Origin: Flavobacterium limnosediminis JC2902
GTDB lineage: Bacteria > Bacteroidota > Bacteroidia > Flavobacteriales > Flavobacteriaceae
Assembly (NCBI RefSeq): GCF_000498535.1
Contig: NZ_AVGG01000016.1
Location: 1 to 44,428 of the forward strand
DNA: 44,428 nucleotides
Direction: 5' to 3'
Positions within the stretch are counted from its first letter, which is position 1, and each line of letters begins with the position of its first letter. The notes under the pieces were generated by a model that worked only from the letters and a program-made list of their open reading frames with translations, was not told the origin of the DNA and ran no database searches. Positions 16,927 to 24,981 of this stretch are shown here, piece by piece. Position numbers and translations under genes: made by a program.

Positions 16927-17817
16927 ATGTTTCACCAAAAAATTACCGCCATGTTCAATCAAACCACACCTCCGGAAAGTACTGTAGCTCCAAACCAAGG
17001 CTTTGACTACATCACCGCCTTCTTGCAGGATAATCTTAAGCTCTCGGGCTTGTACTGTTTTGGTACTCGCCAAACTTGTAAATCCAATCAGTGTTCTCTA
17101 TCGGGCAAATCCAGTAATGAGCAGCACACCCATTATTACCTGCTGGCATTTTGCCCCGAGTTCAAAGAAAACGCCGTTGGAGAAGTAAGCGATGTTCTTA
17201 AAACCAAAAGCGAAGGCCGTTATACCATAACCTTATTGTTGCACAAAGCTACAGCCGTAAGGCAACTAACTCCGCATCAGAGCTATTTCTTTCATCGGGT
17301 AATGCAAACGGGTATTAAACTGTATGAGCATCCTGTGGTGCCTCCGGCTATAGCTTTCGAAGCCAATCCCAAACGAAATGTAGAAAGCATAAAAGCCTAT
17401 TGGCACAACCGTAACCGCATTGCCCAAGTGTTCCTTGAATCTCAAAACCAAATAGAAGGCTGCGATACCCAACCCATACAGGAATCGATGATGCATCTGG
17501 CAATAGAAAATACCACCTTAGCACTGATCGATACCTTTTTAGGGTATCGTCCCATGCATTTCTCATTGGGTTATCTTTTCGATTTGTGCAATTTGTTTTG
17601 CCCCTTAGCCGAAGAAATCTTCCCGCGCAACACTCCGGAGGAACAGAAAATTTTCAACCTGTTATCCCAACATTTAAGCAAACTACGCTTTGCTAACCTC
17701 AAACCAACCGATTTTCTGCATACAGAACTTCTGCAAAGGCGGTGTTACCTGTTCCTCGAAAAAGCAACCTTACTAATAGAAGCCGAACTCAAAAGACTTG
17801 AAGAAACAAACCAATAA
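16927..17817 (+). CDS. Nucleotidyltransferase-like / HEPN domain protein
   Basis: The product is 296 residues from this ATG; a start at 16951 is equally possible. The N-terminal part (DYITAFLQDNLKLSGLYCFGT, then HTHYYLLAF) resembles a minimal nucleotidyltransferase in which the GS-x-D catalytic signature is not preserved. Residues 190-290 are helical like a HEPN domain (HLAIENTTLALIDTFLGYRPMHFSLGYLFDLC, then LHTELLQRRCYLFLEKATLLIEAELKRLEE). No RNxxxH motif is seen. Proteins of this layout, about 300 residues long, recur in Bacteroidetes. HEPN/MNT pairs are toxin-antitoxin modules; here both appear on one chain with doubtful catalytic residues, so activity is uncertain. A small gene follows 19 nt downstream and an XRE gene diverges upstream. 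Confidence 0.7.
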   Translation: MFHQKITAMFNQTTPPESTVAPNQGFDYITAFLQDNLKLSGLYCFGTRQTCKSNQCSLSGKSSNEQHTHYYLLAFCPEFKENAVGEVSDVLKTKSEGRYTITLLLHKATAVRQLTPHQSYFFHRVMQTGIKLYEHPVVPPAIAFEANPKRNVESIKAYWHNRNRIAQVFLESQNQIEGCDTQPIQESMMHLAIENTTLALIDTFLGYRPMHFSLGYLFDLCNLFCPLAEEIFPRNTPEEQKIFNLLSQHLSKLRFANLKPTDFLHTELLQRRCYLFLEKATLLIEAELKRLEETNQ

Positions 17818-17836
17818 CAACCTAAAACCAATAATT

Positions 17837-18199
17837 ATGAAAGCAACCGAAATGCAATCCCTCACAGAACTTTGCGACCACATCAAAAACAGACGGTATT
17901 TCACACATCTTAAACCCTGCGAACATCGGGAGCAATCCTTCACCGCTCAATTAAAATTTTCCGGCTATACCGACATGCTCCTAACTATCATGGATATCTT
18001 AAAAGTTTCCGTCCTCGCTCTCGAAGCAGATGAACCTTACGATTCTACGCACATTGTAGATTCAAGTGCAAATGTTCGTAATCTTCTTGATATCGCATTA
18101 CAATTGGTCCCTTTAGAAGAAATGCAGCTGCTTGATGAAATTCACGAACTGTATCAAGAAAATAAGCAACAGGAAAAAGAAAATATCCAAGACGGATAA
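17837..18199 (+). CDS. Small hypothetical protein following the HEPN-like gene
   Basis: I choose the ATG at 17837 (120 aa, MKATEMQSLTELCDHIKNRRYF) because the earlier ATG at 17798 overlaps the preceding gene by 20 nt. The product is mostly helical and acidic, with a charged Gln/Glu-rich tail, and has no signal peptide, membrane segment or recognisable motif. Codon use and the short gap suggest co-transcription with the HEPN-like gene. The function is not known. Confidence 0.7.
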   Translation: MKATEMQSLTELCDHIKNRRYFTHLKPCEHREQSFTAQLKFSGYTDMLLTIMDILKVSVLALEADEPYDSTHIVDSSANVRNLLDIALQLVPLEEMQLLDEIHELYQENKQQEKENIQDG

Positions 18200-18214
18200 T
18201 GCATGGTATTGGTG

Positions 18215-18241
18215 TAGAGGCGGGTTTCAAACCCGCCTCTA
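18215..18241. repeat. Perfect 27-bp palindrome with 13-bp arms
   Basis: TAGAGGCGGGTTT (18215-18227) and its exact complement (18229-18241) flank a single C. The sequence is far more GC-rich than its surroundings. Without a T-run it is a weak terminator, and it resembles a dispersed palindromic repeat. Confidence 0.7.
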
Positions 18242-18249
18242 TCATAGGT

Positions 18250-18304
18250 ATAGATAATGCATAGATAATGCATGGATAGTGTATGGATAATGTATGGATA
18301 TTGC
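18250..18304. repeat. Five tandem copies of an 11-bp repeat
   Basis: The units read ATAGATAATGC, ATAGATAATGC, ATGGATAGTGT, ATGGATAATGT and ATGGATATTGC. They lie outside any gene, and the period of about one helical turn is notable. No spacers of unique sequence occur, so this is not CRISPR. Confidence 0.75.
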
Positions 18305-18318
18305 GTAACACCCCCCGA

Positions 18319-18337
18319 GCCCCCCTAAAGGGGGGGA
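18319..18337. repeat. C6/G7 hairpin (CCCCCCTAAAGGGGGGG)
   Basis: A run of six C (18320-18325), TAAA and a run of seven G (18330-18336) form a short strong hairpin. Similar C-run/G-run inverted repeats are scattered between genes in Bacteroidetes. Confidence 0.5.
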
Positions 18338-18584
18338 TTCCTAGAAGGTTTTTTGTCTTATAAATCGAGTAGTAGCTTTATAAGTCAAACGCTGTTATCA
18401 GGATTGTCCCCTCGAGGACGACCGTAACAAAGCCGTTCAGGGTTTGTGGAAGGTTGCGAACGTAGTTCATCAGGGGTGTAGAAGTTATGGAAGGTTGCGA
18501 ACATAGTTCTAGGGGTGTCTGCCTTAAAACAAAAAAGGAATAGCGCTAACTATTCCTTATTTATTTTATTTAGGAGGGAATGAT
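18338..18584. other. Intergenic repeat region up to the island boundary
   Basis: No gene is seen. Two near-identical copies of TGGAAGGTTGCGAAC-R-TAGTTC followed by AGGGGTGT stand at 18447-18487 and 18488-18519 (period 41 bp). Upstream, AGGATTGTCCCCTCGAGGAC (18400-18419) matches AGGATTGTTCCCTTGAGGAA at 5020-5039. The stretch ends in a terminator and then the left island junction. Confidence 0.55.
18530..18560 (-). terminator. Bidirectional terminator, probably the ancestral mnmE terminator
   Basis: GGAATAG (18537-18543) pairs with CTATTCC (18550-18556) around six bases. On the minus strand six T follow. Before the island inserted, this hairpin would have lain about 30 bp past the mnmE stop codon and on the correct strand. 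Confidence 0.65.
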
Positions 18585-18605
18585 TTATTTACCGATACAG
18601 AAATT
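18585..18605. repeat. Left attachment site: duplicated mnmE 3' end
   Basis: It shares CCGATACAGAAATT preceded by TTATTT with the mnmE end at 42923-42943. The one difference (A at 18591, T at 42929) falls in the third base of the Gly codon. On the minus strand it reads TTC TGT ATC GGT AAA TAA. Confidence 0.85.
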
Positions 18606-18638
18606 TACATTGCTATTATTTACGGGGTGTGTAGGGTA

Positions 18639-18660
18639 GAGGTACAAATGAGGTACAAAA
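18639..18660 (+). repeat. Tandem GAGGTACAAAT / GAGGTACAAAA near the left island end
   Basis: Two adjacent 11-bp units lie 34 bp inside the left attachment core. The same doublet, in the same orientation, lies at 42782-42803 inside the right end. I infer recombinase arm-type or excisionase binding sites. Confidence 0.65.
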
Positions 18661-18679
18661 ATGCACAAATTTCATTATT

Positions 18680-19522
18680 TTAAATCATTACCCCTCCATT
18701 ACAAAACCATTCATCTTCGTATAGGGCACAATAAAAAGCAGTTTGCCATGAATTAAGATTTACACTACTTCTGCTATCAAAACCATCTTTTAAGTGTGCT
18801 CTTAATAAATCATACCCTCCGTTTGCAAATAATTTTTTAAAATGTTGTTTATTGTTTTCTAATTCTTCTATTGCGTGTACACTATAAAGTTTATTTAATC
18901 CAAACGAATTAAAGTGATTTAAAATTCTTCTATTTAATAAATCTGCCCTATTCGGAGAAGGAAATACATAGTATTCAAATCCTATGGGATTAGTTTGTAA
19001 TAATTTTGCTTTTAGCCATACTTCATTTTCTACATCATCAAAATATGGGTGTAAAGTTTCTTCTTCTTGCGAAGTTGGGTAGTCAACGAGTTTATCTTTG
19101 TTACAATCACTACAACAAGGAATTAAGTTTATCGGTGTAACTGCAAAAATTGGATACTTTGACTTTGGTAAATAGTGATCTAATGTTTTTACAATTCTTT
19201 GAGAACAAAAGGGACACTTTCCATTTGGTGCGGATAAAAAAATAGTGTTATAGTGATCTCTTGCAGGTGTCCCTTTTTTGGACATTCGATCATTATAAAC
19301 TTTCTCCATATCTTCCTTAACGATAGTTCCTAAAATAACTTCATTTTGGGCAATTTCGTGGACTGTATTTCCTGTAATTTTATTCTCTAAATCTGTTTCG
19401 GCAGCTTCTAACGTATCAATACAATTAGTTAATTGCTGTTTATAAATTGGATTTCTAACAATACTAATACAGTCTGTAAATACTTGCTTTACTTTTATTT
19501 CGGGCTTTTTTATCTTTTTCAT
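18680..19522 (-). CDS. HNH endonuclease (PtuB-like) of a Septu-like operon
   Basis: The product has 280 residues. The nuclease core is CPFC (103-106), LDHYLPKSKYP (D115-H116), N132 and CCSDCNKDK (136-144). This is an HNH zinc-binding arrangement with two CxxC pairs, as in the PtuB effector of the Septu anti-phage system. The flanks are helical and have no other motif. Its ATG begins one base after the stop codon of the ATPase gene, so the two are translated together. In Septu the ATPase and HNH protein form a complex that degrades nucleic acid on infection. Here an SF2 helicase leads the operon, which is unusual for simple two-gene Septu. Confidence 0.8.
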   Translation of the reverse strand: MKKIKKPEIKVKQVFTDCISIVRNPIYKQQLTNCIDTLEAAETDLENKITGNTVHEIAQNEVILGTIVKEDMEKVYNDRMSKKGTPARDHYNTIFLSAPNGKCPFCSQRIVKTLDHYLPKSKYPIFAVTPINLIPCCSDCNKDKLVDYPTSQEEETLHPYFDDVENEVWLKAKLLQTNPIGFEYYVFPSPNRADLLNRRILNHFNSFGLNKLYSVHAIEELENNKQHFKKLFANGGYDLLRAHLKDGFDSRSSVNLNSWQTAFYCALYEDEWFCNGGVMI

Positions 19523-19523
19523 T

Positions 19524-21035
19524 TTACAAGTTCTTTTGATAAAATAAATTTCTTAATATCGCCCTTGCTTCTAATCCTAATTGGTTATTAAACTTTGTAA
19601 TAGCTTCATCAAAGTTTTCAGTTCTTTCTGCAATATCTTTCAATATTCTATGAAAACCTGAATCAGTAACTTCTAATCCAAATACTTCTTGTGTAAGTGT
19701 TCCTACGTTTTCTCCAAAAGATTCCATTTCTAATCTTTCTGCAATAGCATCAGCTCCGTGTCGTCTTAAGTTCCAAATACAATTTTTTGGAACCTCTTGC
19801 AAAACCACAGGAGAGTGTGTCCCAATTATTGCTACTGCATTTCTTCTTTTTAATAAATCAGACAATGCTCTTATAAAAGCAGATAGCAAAGGTGGATGTA
19901 AATATCCTTCGGGTTCATCTAATAGTACAAGACTTCTTTCTTCTACAGTTTCAACTAATCGTGTAATTGTTAGCAATACAATTTTATGTCCCGAACTTAA
20001 ATTTTTGAATATATTAGATGCTAATTCTGTAAAATCTTCTTCAATTCCTAATTTAGCAATTTGTGAAACTTCTGCTTCTTTAAATATTGGGTCTGTTTCT
20101 AATGTTTTAAGTGCATTAAGCCATCTTTCATTTTTTGCTCCAAGCCTGCAAATTTCAATACTTTTAACAAACTCATTTTTAAGGACTGTTGGGCTTTTAG
20201 GCGGCTGTTTAATATTTCCTTTTTCTATTTTCTTTAATCCAATATAAGAATAACTAATACTTTTAGTTTTATCTCTTTTTTCAACTATCGGGTTACTATC
20301 ATCAAATGCACTAAAAGAAACAGAAACTAAATTTGCAAAAGGAATGTCAAAATCATCTTTACTTTCAAAGTATCCAACTTTTTTACTTGATCTTTCCTCT
20401 ATTAATGATGTTATCATATTATTAAAAAGGTGTGTTTTACCAACCCCATTTCTTCCAATTATTACGTGAATATTAGTTGGAGGATTAGATTTTGGTTTTA
20501 CACTAAAATCAAGCACCATTGGATTAATACTACTTTTAAAATGTTTTGGTGCATAAAAAGTAAAATCATAAGGAGTTAATTCAACTATTCCCTGTGCTAA
20601 TCGTCTATATTCTCCTTTTACAGAAACAAGGCTTACAGACCGTAAAAGAGATTGTTTTGTTACTCTTTCTTTAATTGCATTATCAAATAATTCATTTTTC
20701 AAAGAAATGTCATTTAAGGCTTCTAAAATAGCATCCCTAAAGACTTCGCCTTTAGAATTTAATAATTCATAATAACTAACATCTTGACCTACAGAAAAAA
20801 AAGTATCGTCTAAACTTGTAAATTTTTCAGGAAGTCTTGGTATTCTTTCTTCCATATTAAATTCACCTATTTTAACAGGACCTAATATAATTTCATTATA
20901 ATCATCATCATAATAACTTACTCTGTAGAGCGTATTGTATGTAAACCAATCATCCCACGAAGAGTGGTTTAAAACTATAATGTTTTTTTTCTCAATTCTT
21001 TGTAATAATCGGGAATCAGATAAATAAAAATCCAT
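19524..21035 (-). CDS. AAA ATPase (PtuA-like) paired with the HNH nuclease
   Basis: The product has 503 residues. A 180-residue N-terminal region of unknown fold precedes an ABC/SMC-type ATPase domain: Walker A GRNGVGKT (194-201), signature LSSGHKIVLL, Walker B SLVLLDEPEGYLHP and H-loop IIGTHSPVV. No TOPRIM follows, unlike OLD proteins; that and the adjoining HNH gene point to PtuA of Septu. It lies 54 nt downstream of the helicase gene on the same strand. It probably senses infection and controls the nuclease through ATP. RecF-like or retron-associated ATPases are alternatives. Confidence 0.8.
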   Translation of the reverse strand: MDFYLSDSRLLQRIEKKNIIVLNHSSWDDWFTYNTLYRVSYYDDDYNEIILGPVKIGEFNMEERIPRLPEKFTSLDDTFFSVGQDVSYYELLNSKGEVFRDAILEALNDISLKNELFDNAIKERVTKQSLLRSVSLVSVKGEYRRLAQGIVELTPYDFTFYAPKHFKSSINPMVLDFSVKPKSNPPTNIHVIIGRNGVGKTHLFNNMITSLIEERSSKKVGYFESKDDFDIPFANLVSVSFSAFDDSNPIVEKRDKTKSISYSYIGLKKIEKGNIKQPPKSPTVLKNEFVKSIEICRLGAKNERWLNALKTLETDPIFKEAEVSQIAKLGIEEDFTELASNIFKNLSSGHKIVLLTITRLVETVEERSLVLLDEPEGYLHPPLLSAFIRALSDLLKRRNAVAIIGTHSPVVLQEVPKNCIWNLRRHGADAIAERLEMESFGENVGTLTQEVFGLEVTDSGFHRILKDIAERTENFDEAITKFNNQLGLEARAILRNLFYQKNL

Positions 21036-21089
21036 ACTTAATTGAATTATCTTAGATAAAAATAATGATTTGACTAAACATTAATCATT

Positions 21090-24000
21090 TTATTTGCTTA
21101 CAATTACTTTTAAATTGATGTTTCCAACTTCCTTTAAATAATTATCAGTGACACCTAGAAGAGTCATTATAGATTCTGAAACATTTTGTTTTGACAAACT
21201 TGGTTGAACTATAAAAATTTCAAAATTCATTGGCTTTCTATTTTTGGCAATAGTCAAAAGTCGCTCTAAATCTTGTGCAGTACCCTTTTCTAATCTACTT
21301 CTGTCACTTCCATTTCTAATTTTCAGTTTTCTTCTTAACAAATGTTCGAAAAATTCGGTACCTCTTTTATGTTTCCAATGAATTGATTTTTGTGCTTGAC
21401 CACATACTTCATAAAAATTATCTACCCGAGTATTTATGTTGCCATCTTTAGCAAATTTTAGATGGTAAAACTGTATATTTATTTCCCTGTCTGTTTCTTT
21501 AATAGTGATCACATCTGCAATTTCTCCGGAATAATCATCATCATAAATAATATCAAAATCATCCTGTAATAATCTTTGAATTACTCTATATTGAATTGAA
21601 TCAATTTTAAATGGATTAACTCCTTGGGCTTCTTTACTCAAATCAATTCCTGTCCAATCCCAGGCAATAAGTCTTTCAGTTAAATATGGCTGAATAATAT
21701 GTTTTAGTTCGACATATTCATTTCCTTGAAGAGCAGAACCATCTGCAAACCATATTATTGGTGGATTAGAATTCAAATATTCTGTAAAATCATTGGTTTT
21801 ATTTCCTATGATAATTTCACTTTTAACTTGATCAATTTTATTGATTTTAAAATTGGGAAAATTAGAACCATCTTCATTCGTGTCTATAAAAAGCTCTTTA
21901 CTATATTTTACAGAAGAGGTGGGGGTTTTTATTTCAAACTCGATTTTCCTTTGATCATTTGGATTTATAATATTTATAGAACAGTTTGATAAGCCAAATT
22001 CTTGATTGTTTATTCTGAAAGATATTTTAGATTCAGGATAATCATAAAAGTTATCATCCCAATCAATATGAGTTGGAAAAATATTTGGAATTTCAGATAT
22101 AATTTCAGGTATTAGTGTCTGTCTTAGTACTTGATTTGGATCTATTGCATCATCAATAAGTTTAACCCCTATATTTTTACACCAACTAATAAATCCTTTT
22201 AAGTCACTTCTTAAATAACTCCAAATTCTACCTTTGTATGAACAACCTAAAGTTATTTTATTGCCTTGCTCATACCCTGAGCCAAATACAAATGCTTTTT
22301 GCCCTCTCTGTTGTTCAGCTATTGAAAGTGCTTCTTCTATATCAGTTCCAACTCTCATTGTAAACCGAATTTTCCGATTTAAAAATTCTTTTAATCCAAC
22401 ATTTTGTAATGACACTCTCTTTACATCATAAAAACTTTTAAATACATTTAATTGATTTATCATTTCAGCACTATCATTTAATATTGAATTTGCTAATTCA
22501 CTATAAAATCCAGATTTATCAGAACTATGAATGAACAATAGATTTAAATCCGTATTGTAATAGAGAATTGTTAGTTCCCAATTTAATCCAAATACTTCCT
22601 TATAATTTACCCATTCAACTTCTGTTTTACTTGCAGTTATTACTACTAAAGTGTTTTCATTAGGATTATAATCCGAAAATTTGTATTCTAAATCATCATA
22701 ATTCTGAAAACCATTTTTAAACTTTGAAAAATTAAAAGATTTATCCTGTGACATATTTTTATAAACCACGGTGCTTAAAGCAAATTTAATATTTTGAAAT
22801 GGTATTTTAGAATTGTCTAAATGTTGAAATCCATTGATAAATTCGTTAAAGTCAACTTGTTCTTGAATTTCATCGGAACTTAATGTCGATAGCAATAAAT
22901 TCCAGTCTGAATCTTGTGCGTATAATTCACTTAACTCATTCTCAGTGTTTATATCTGCTAAATTTGCAATAAAAGTAGCATTACCTAATTCATCATCTGT
23001 TGAAGTTCTTGTAAATCTTCCTGCAAACTGTAAAGTGATTGGTAGACTTTTCCTTATGTCATGAAAAACGGCAATCTTTAGCTGTGGTAAGTCAAATCCC
23101 TCCCCAAGCATGTTAACTGCAACTATAATGCGATGTTCTCCATTTATAATAGATGAAAGAATATCTTTTTTACCTGTTACCGATGAATGAATTAATACCG
23201 GATTGTAGTCTTTATATTCTTTATAAATTTCAAAAATTTCTTCAGCTCTTGTTTTATTTTCACAGCGAGCCATTAAGATATGATTATAGCCGTTATTTAA
23301 ATCCTCTTGCAGTTTTTCAATGGCCTTTTCGGCAATTAATTTGTCACCTTTTTTAAAATCATACTCTCTGATTGGAATGAAGTTAATAGGTTTAAAATAC
23401 CCTTGTTCCTGTGCTTTCTTTAATGAGAAATTAAATATTACTTTTCCCTCAAGTCTTTTTCTGTCATTTCTAAATGGAGTAGCTGTAAATTGAAGAATTT
23501 TTGTGTCATCAAAAAAATCTCTAACTTTTTTCCATGAACTTGCTTCGATATGGTGAGCCTCATCAATAAAAATATTTGAAAATTTTTCAGAAAATAATAA
23601 AAGATTTTCATTACTATTATTGGCTAATAAGTTCATTGTAGTAACAAGTACATTACAATTGTCTATGAAGTCAACTAAATCATTTGCGTCTGAGAAATTT
23701 TGAAATAATATCCCAACTTTTGGAAATAATGATTTTTCTCCAACAATACCAAATTGCTTTAATAGTCCGAGTTTATAAAATTTATTAGCTATTTGATTTC
23801 TAAGGGCATCGGATGGAACAGTAATTAATAATTTGTTGCATTTATTTGCAACTAATGTTCCGAGCATAGTTTCTGTTTTTCCAGTTCCAGTAGGCATTAC
23901 TACTGTACCAATAGATTCGGCTATTTTTAAATGGCTAAGAATAGAGTACAGTCCTGCAATTTGTGGTTCTCTTAAGCCATTAGTCCCTTTGATTATATTT

Positions 24001-24356
24001 TCCTCGATATAATTAAAATCGTTATCCCAAGATTCTATTATTTCTTCATTTGTGTATTCTTTCAGTTTTGGATGTTTTATCCAAGACTTAAATTTGATTT
24101 GATTCGTTTCTAATTTTTGTTGCGTTGCTTTTTTATCGGTTAATATAACATATTCAAAATCATTAGGGAAGCTTTCTAAATTACAAGAAAGGCAGTACTC
24201 AATGCCTTTTGATTCAATAACAGAATGACTCCTGTGAGATGAAATGAAATTAAACTGAGATTTTAATTCTTTTTCTAAAAGTTGTTTTACTATGTTTTTA
24301 TTCCCGACTTGTTGCCAACAATTTATATTTAATTCTGGAAGGGTAATATCTATCAT
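21090..24356 (-). CDS. SF2 DEAH-box helicase with a C-terminal nuclease-like region, first gene of the Septu-like operon
   Basis: The product has 1088 residues. The SF2 helicase core runs from about 125 to 500: LREPQ (Q-like motif), Walker A PTGTGKT (155-161), DEAH (265-268), TATPFRND (291-298), a C-terminal lobe with VNMLGEGFDLP, and motif VI QFAGRFTR. Residues 560-850 show no family I recognise. Near 960-1000, SGEIADVITIKETDREINIQFYHLKFA has an acidic residue followed by a Q-x-x-H-x-K strand, which could be a degenerate PD-(D/E)xK nuclease. The helicase heads an operon with the PtuA-like and PtuB-like genes, so it may sense or process phage DNA for them. This is inferred from gene order. 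Confidence 0.85.
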   Translation of the reverse strand: MIDITLPELNINCWQQVGNKNIVKQLLEKELKSQFNFISSHRSHSVIESKGIEYCLSCNLESFPNDFEYVILTDKKATQQKLETNQIKFKSWIKHPKLKEYTNEEIIESWDNDFNYIEENIIKGTNGLREPQIAGLYSILSHLKIAESIGTVVMPTGTGKTETMLGTLVANKCNKLLITVPSDALRNQIANKFYKLGLLKQFGIVGEKSLFPKVGILFQNFSDANDLVDFIDNCNVLVTTMNLLANNSNENLLLFSEKFSNIFIDEAHHIEASSWKKVRDFFDDTKILQFTATPFRNDRKRLEGKVIFNFSLKKAQEQGYFKPINFIPIREYDFKKGDKLIAEKAIEKLQEDLNNGYNHILMARCENKTRAEEIFEIYKEYKDYNPVLIHSSVTGKKDILSSIINGEHRIIVAVNMLGEGFDLPQLKIAVFHDIRKSLPITLQFAGRFTRTSTDDELGNATFIANLADINTENELSELYAQDSDWNLLLSTLSSDEIQEQVDFNEFINGFQHLDNSKIPFQNIKFALSTVVYKNMSQDKSFNFSKFKNGFQNYDDLEYKFSDYNPNENTLVVITASKTEVEWVNYKEVFGLNWELTILYYNTDLNLLFIHSSDKSGFYSELANSILNDSAEMINQLNVFKSFYDVKRVSLQNVGLKEFLNRKIRFTMRVGTDIEEALSIAEQQRGQKAFVFGSGYEQGNKITLGCSYKGRIWSYLRSDLKGFISWCKNIGVKLIDDAIDPNQVLRQTLIPEIISEIPNIFPTHIDWDDNFYDYPESKISFRINNQEFGLSNCSINIINPNDQRKIEFEIKTPTSSVKYSKELFIDTNEDGSNFPNFKINKIDQVKSEIIIGNKTNDFTEYLNSNPPIIWFADGSALQGNEYVELKHIIQPYLTERLIAWDWTGIDLSKEAQGVNPFKIDSIQYRVIQRLLQDDFDIIYDDDYSGEIADVITIKETDREINIQFYHLKFAKDGNINTRVDNFYEVCGQAQKSIHWKHKRGTEFFEHLLRRKLKIRNGSDRSRLEKGTAQDLERLLTIAKNRKPMNFEIFIVQPSLSKQNVSESIMTLLGVTDNYLKEVGNINLKVIVSK

Positions 24357-24388
24357 AAGAGATTCTTAGTTATTGGTGTTAAGAATTT

Positions 24389-24396
24389 CAAATGTA
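24389..24396 (-). promoter_or_regulatory. -7 element of the helicase-ATPase-HNH operon
   Basis: On the minus strand TACATTTG matches TAnnTTTG, 32 nt before the helicase ATG. No TTG stands at the ideal distance upstream, so the promoter call is tentative. Confidence 0.4.
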
Positions 24397-24886
24397 TGGT
24401 TTTTTCATACAAATATTGTATCGAATTCAATCCATATTTATTTTAAAATAGCAGATTTAAAGAAAATTTTTCGTTGAAAGTGTCATATCGATCATAATAA
24501 AGCTATAAAATTTTCTTAAAGTTTTCTGCGTTCTCCGAAATATCTATCTTACATGTTTGCCATCCTGATTTTTTAGATAACTAAATTATCTTGATTATTA
24601 ATTTTTTTGATATGTAAATGGGCAATTTTAATCTTTCAGAATATAAATTGGTAGTTCACTATCTAGTCAATTAATGTTAGAATTCAAATATTTCACAAGA
24701 ATAGTTGTATGTTTTAGATTCTTAAAAGGAATATGATATCAAGGTTTAGTTCTGGTTTATAGTTACTTAATCTTGTTTTCTCAAGTGTATTTCCAATTTT
24801 CTCAATCATAGTAGAAGATAAAATATTAGTAGAGATGGTTTTTAAAGCATGTTTGGGTTTTTAATCCAATCAAAAAAAAGTAAAAA
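24397..24886. other. Gene-free AT-rich gap between the divergent operons
   Basis: No gene, RNA or repeat could be identified here. It separates the minus-strand Septu-like operon from the plus-strand T9SS/Rhs operon. The only structured element near it is the palindrome doublet that follows. Confidence 0.5.
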
Positions 24887-24927
24887 TTCACCAAATTTAG
24901 TGATGCGATATCACCAAAATTGGTGAT
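24887..24927 (+). promoter_or_regulatory. Doublet of 18-bp palindromic sites upstream of the T9SS/Rhs operon
   Basis: TTCACCAAATTTAGTGAT (24887-24904) and ATCACCAAAATTGGTGAT (24910-24927; 8-bp perfect arms) are spaced 23 bp start to start. They mirror 5436-5477. A -7-like TTTCTTTG ends at 24957, 24 nt before the ATG, so the sites lie in the -33 to -70 range of a likely promoter and could bind an activator or repressor. Confidence 0.6.
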
Positions 24928-24981
24928 AGGAAATATGAAACAATATTCTTTTCTTTGCCAAAATTTTAAAAACAACATTCA

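Noticed and set aside
16771..17073. A minus-strand 100-residue open frame whose stop overlaps the XRE start codon (ATGA)
   Set aside because: It lies antisense to the better-supported HEPN-like gene, and a consensus promoter for the XRE gene sits inside it. The overlap is probably chance.
18250..18304. Short regular repeats as a possible CRISPR array
   Set aside because: The units are 11 bp and directly adjacent, with no unique spacers and no cas genes in the window.
21090..24356. The helicase as Hachiman HamB
   Set aside because: No HamA-like gene adjoins it. The partners are an ATPase and an HNH nuclease, as in Septu.
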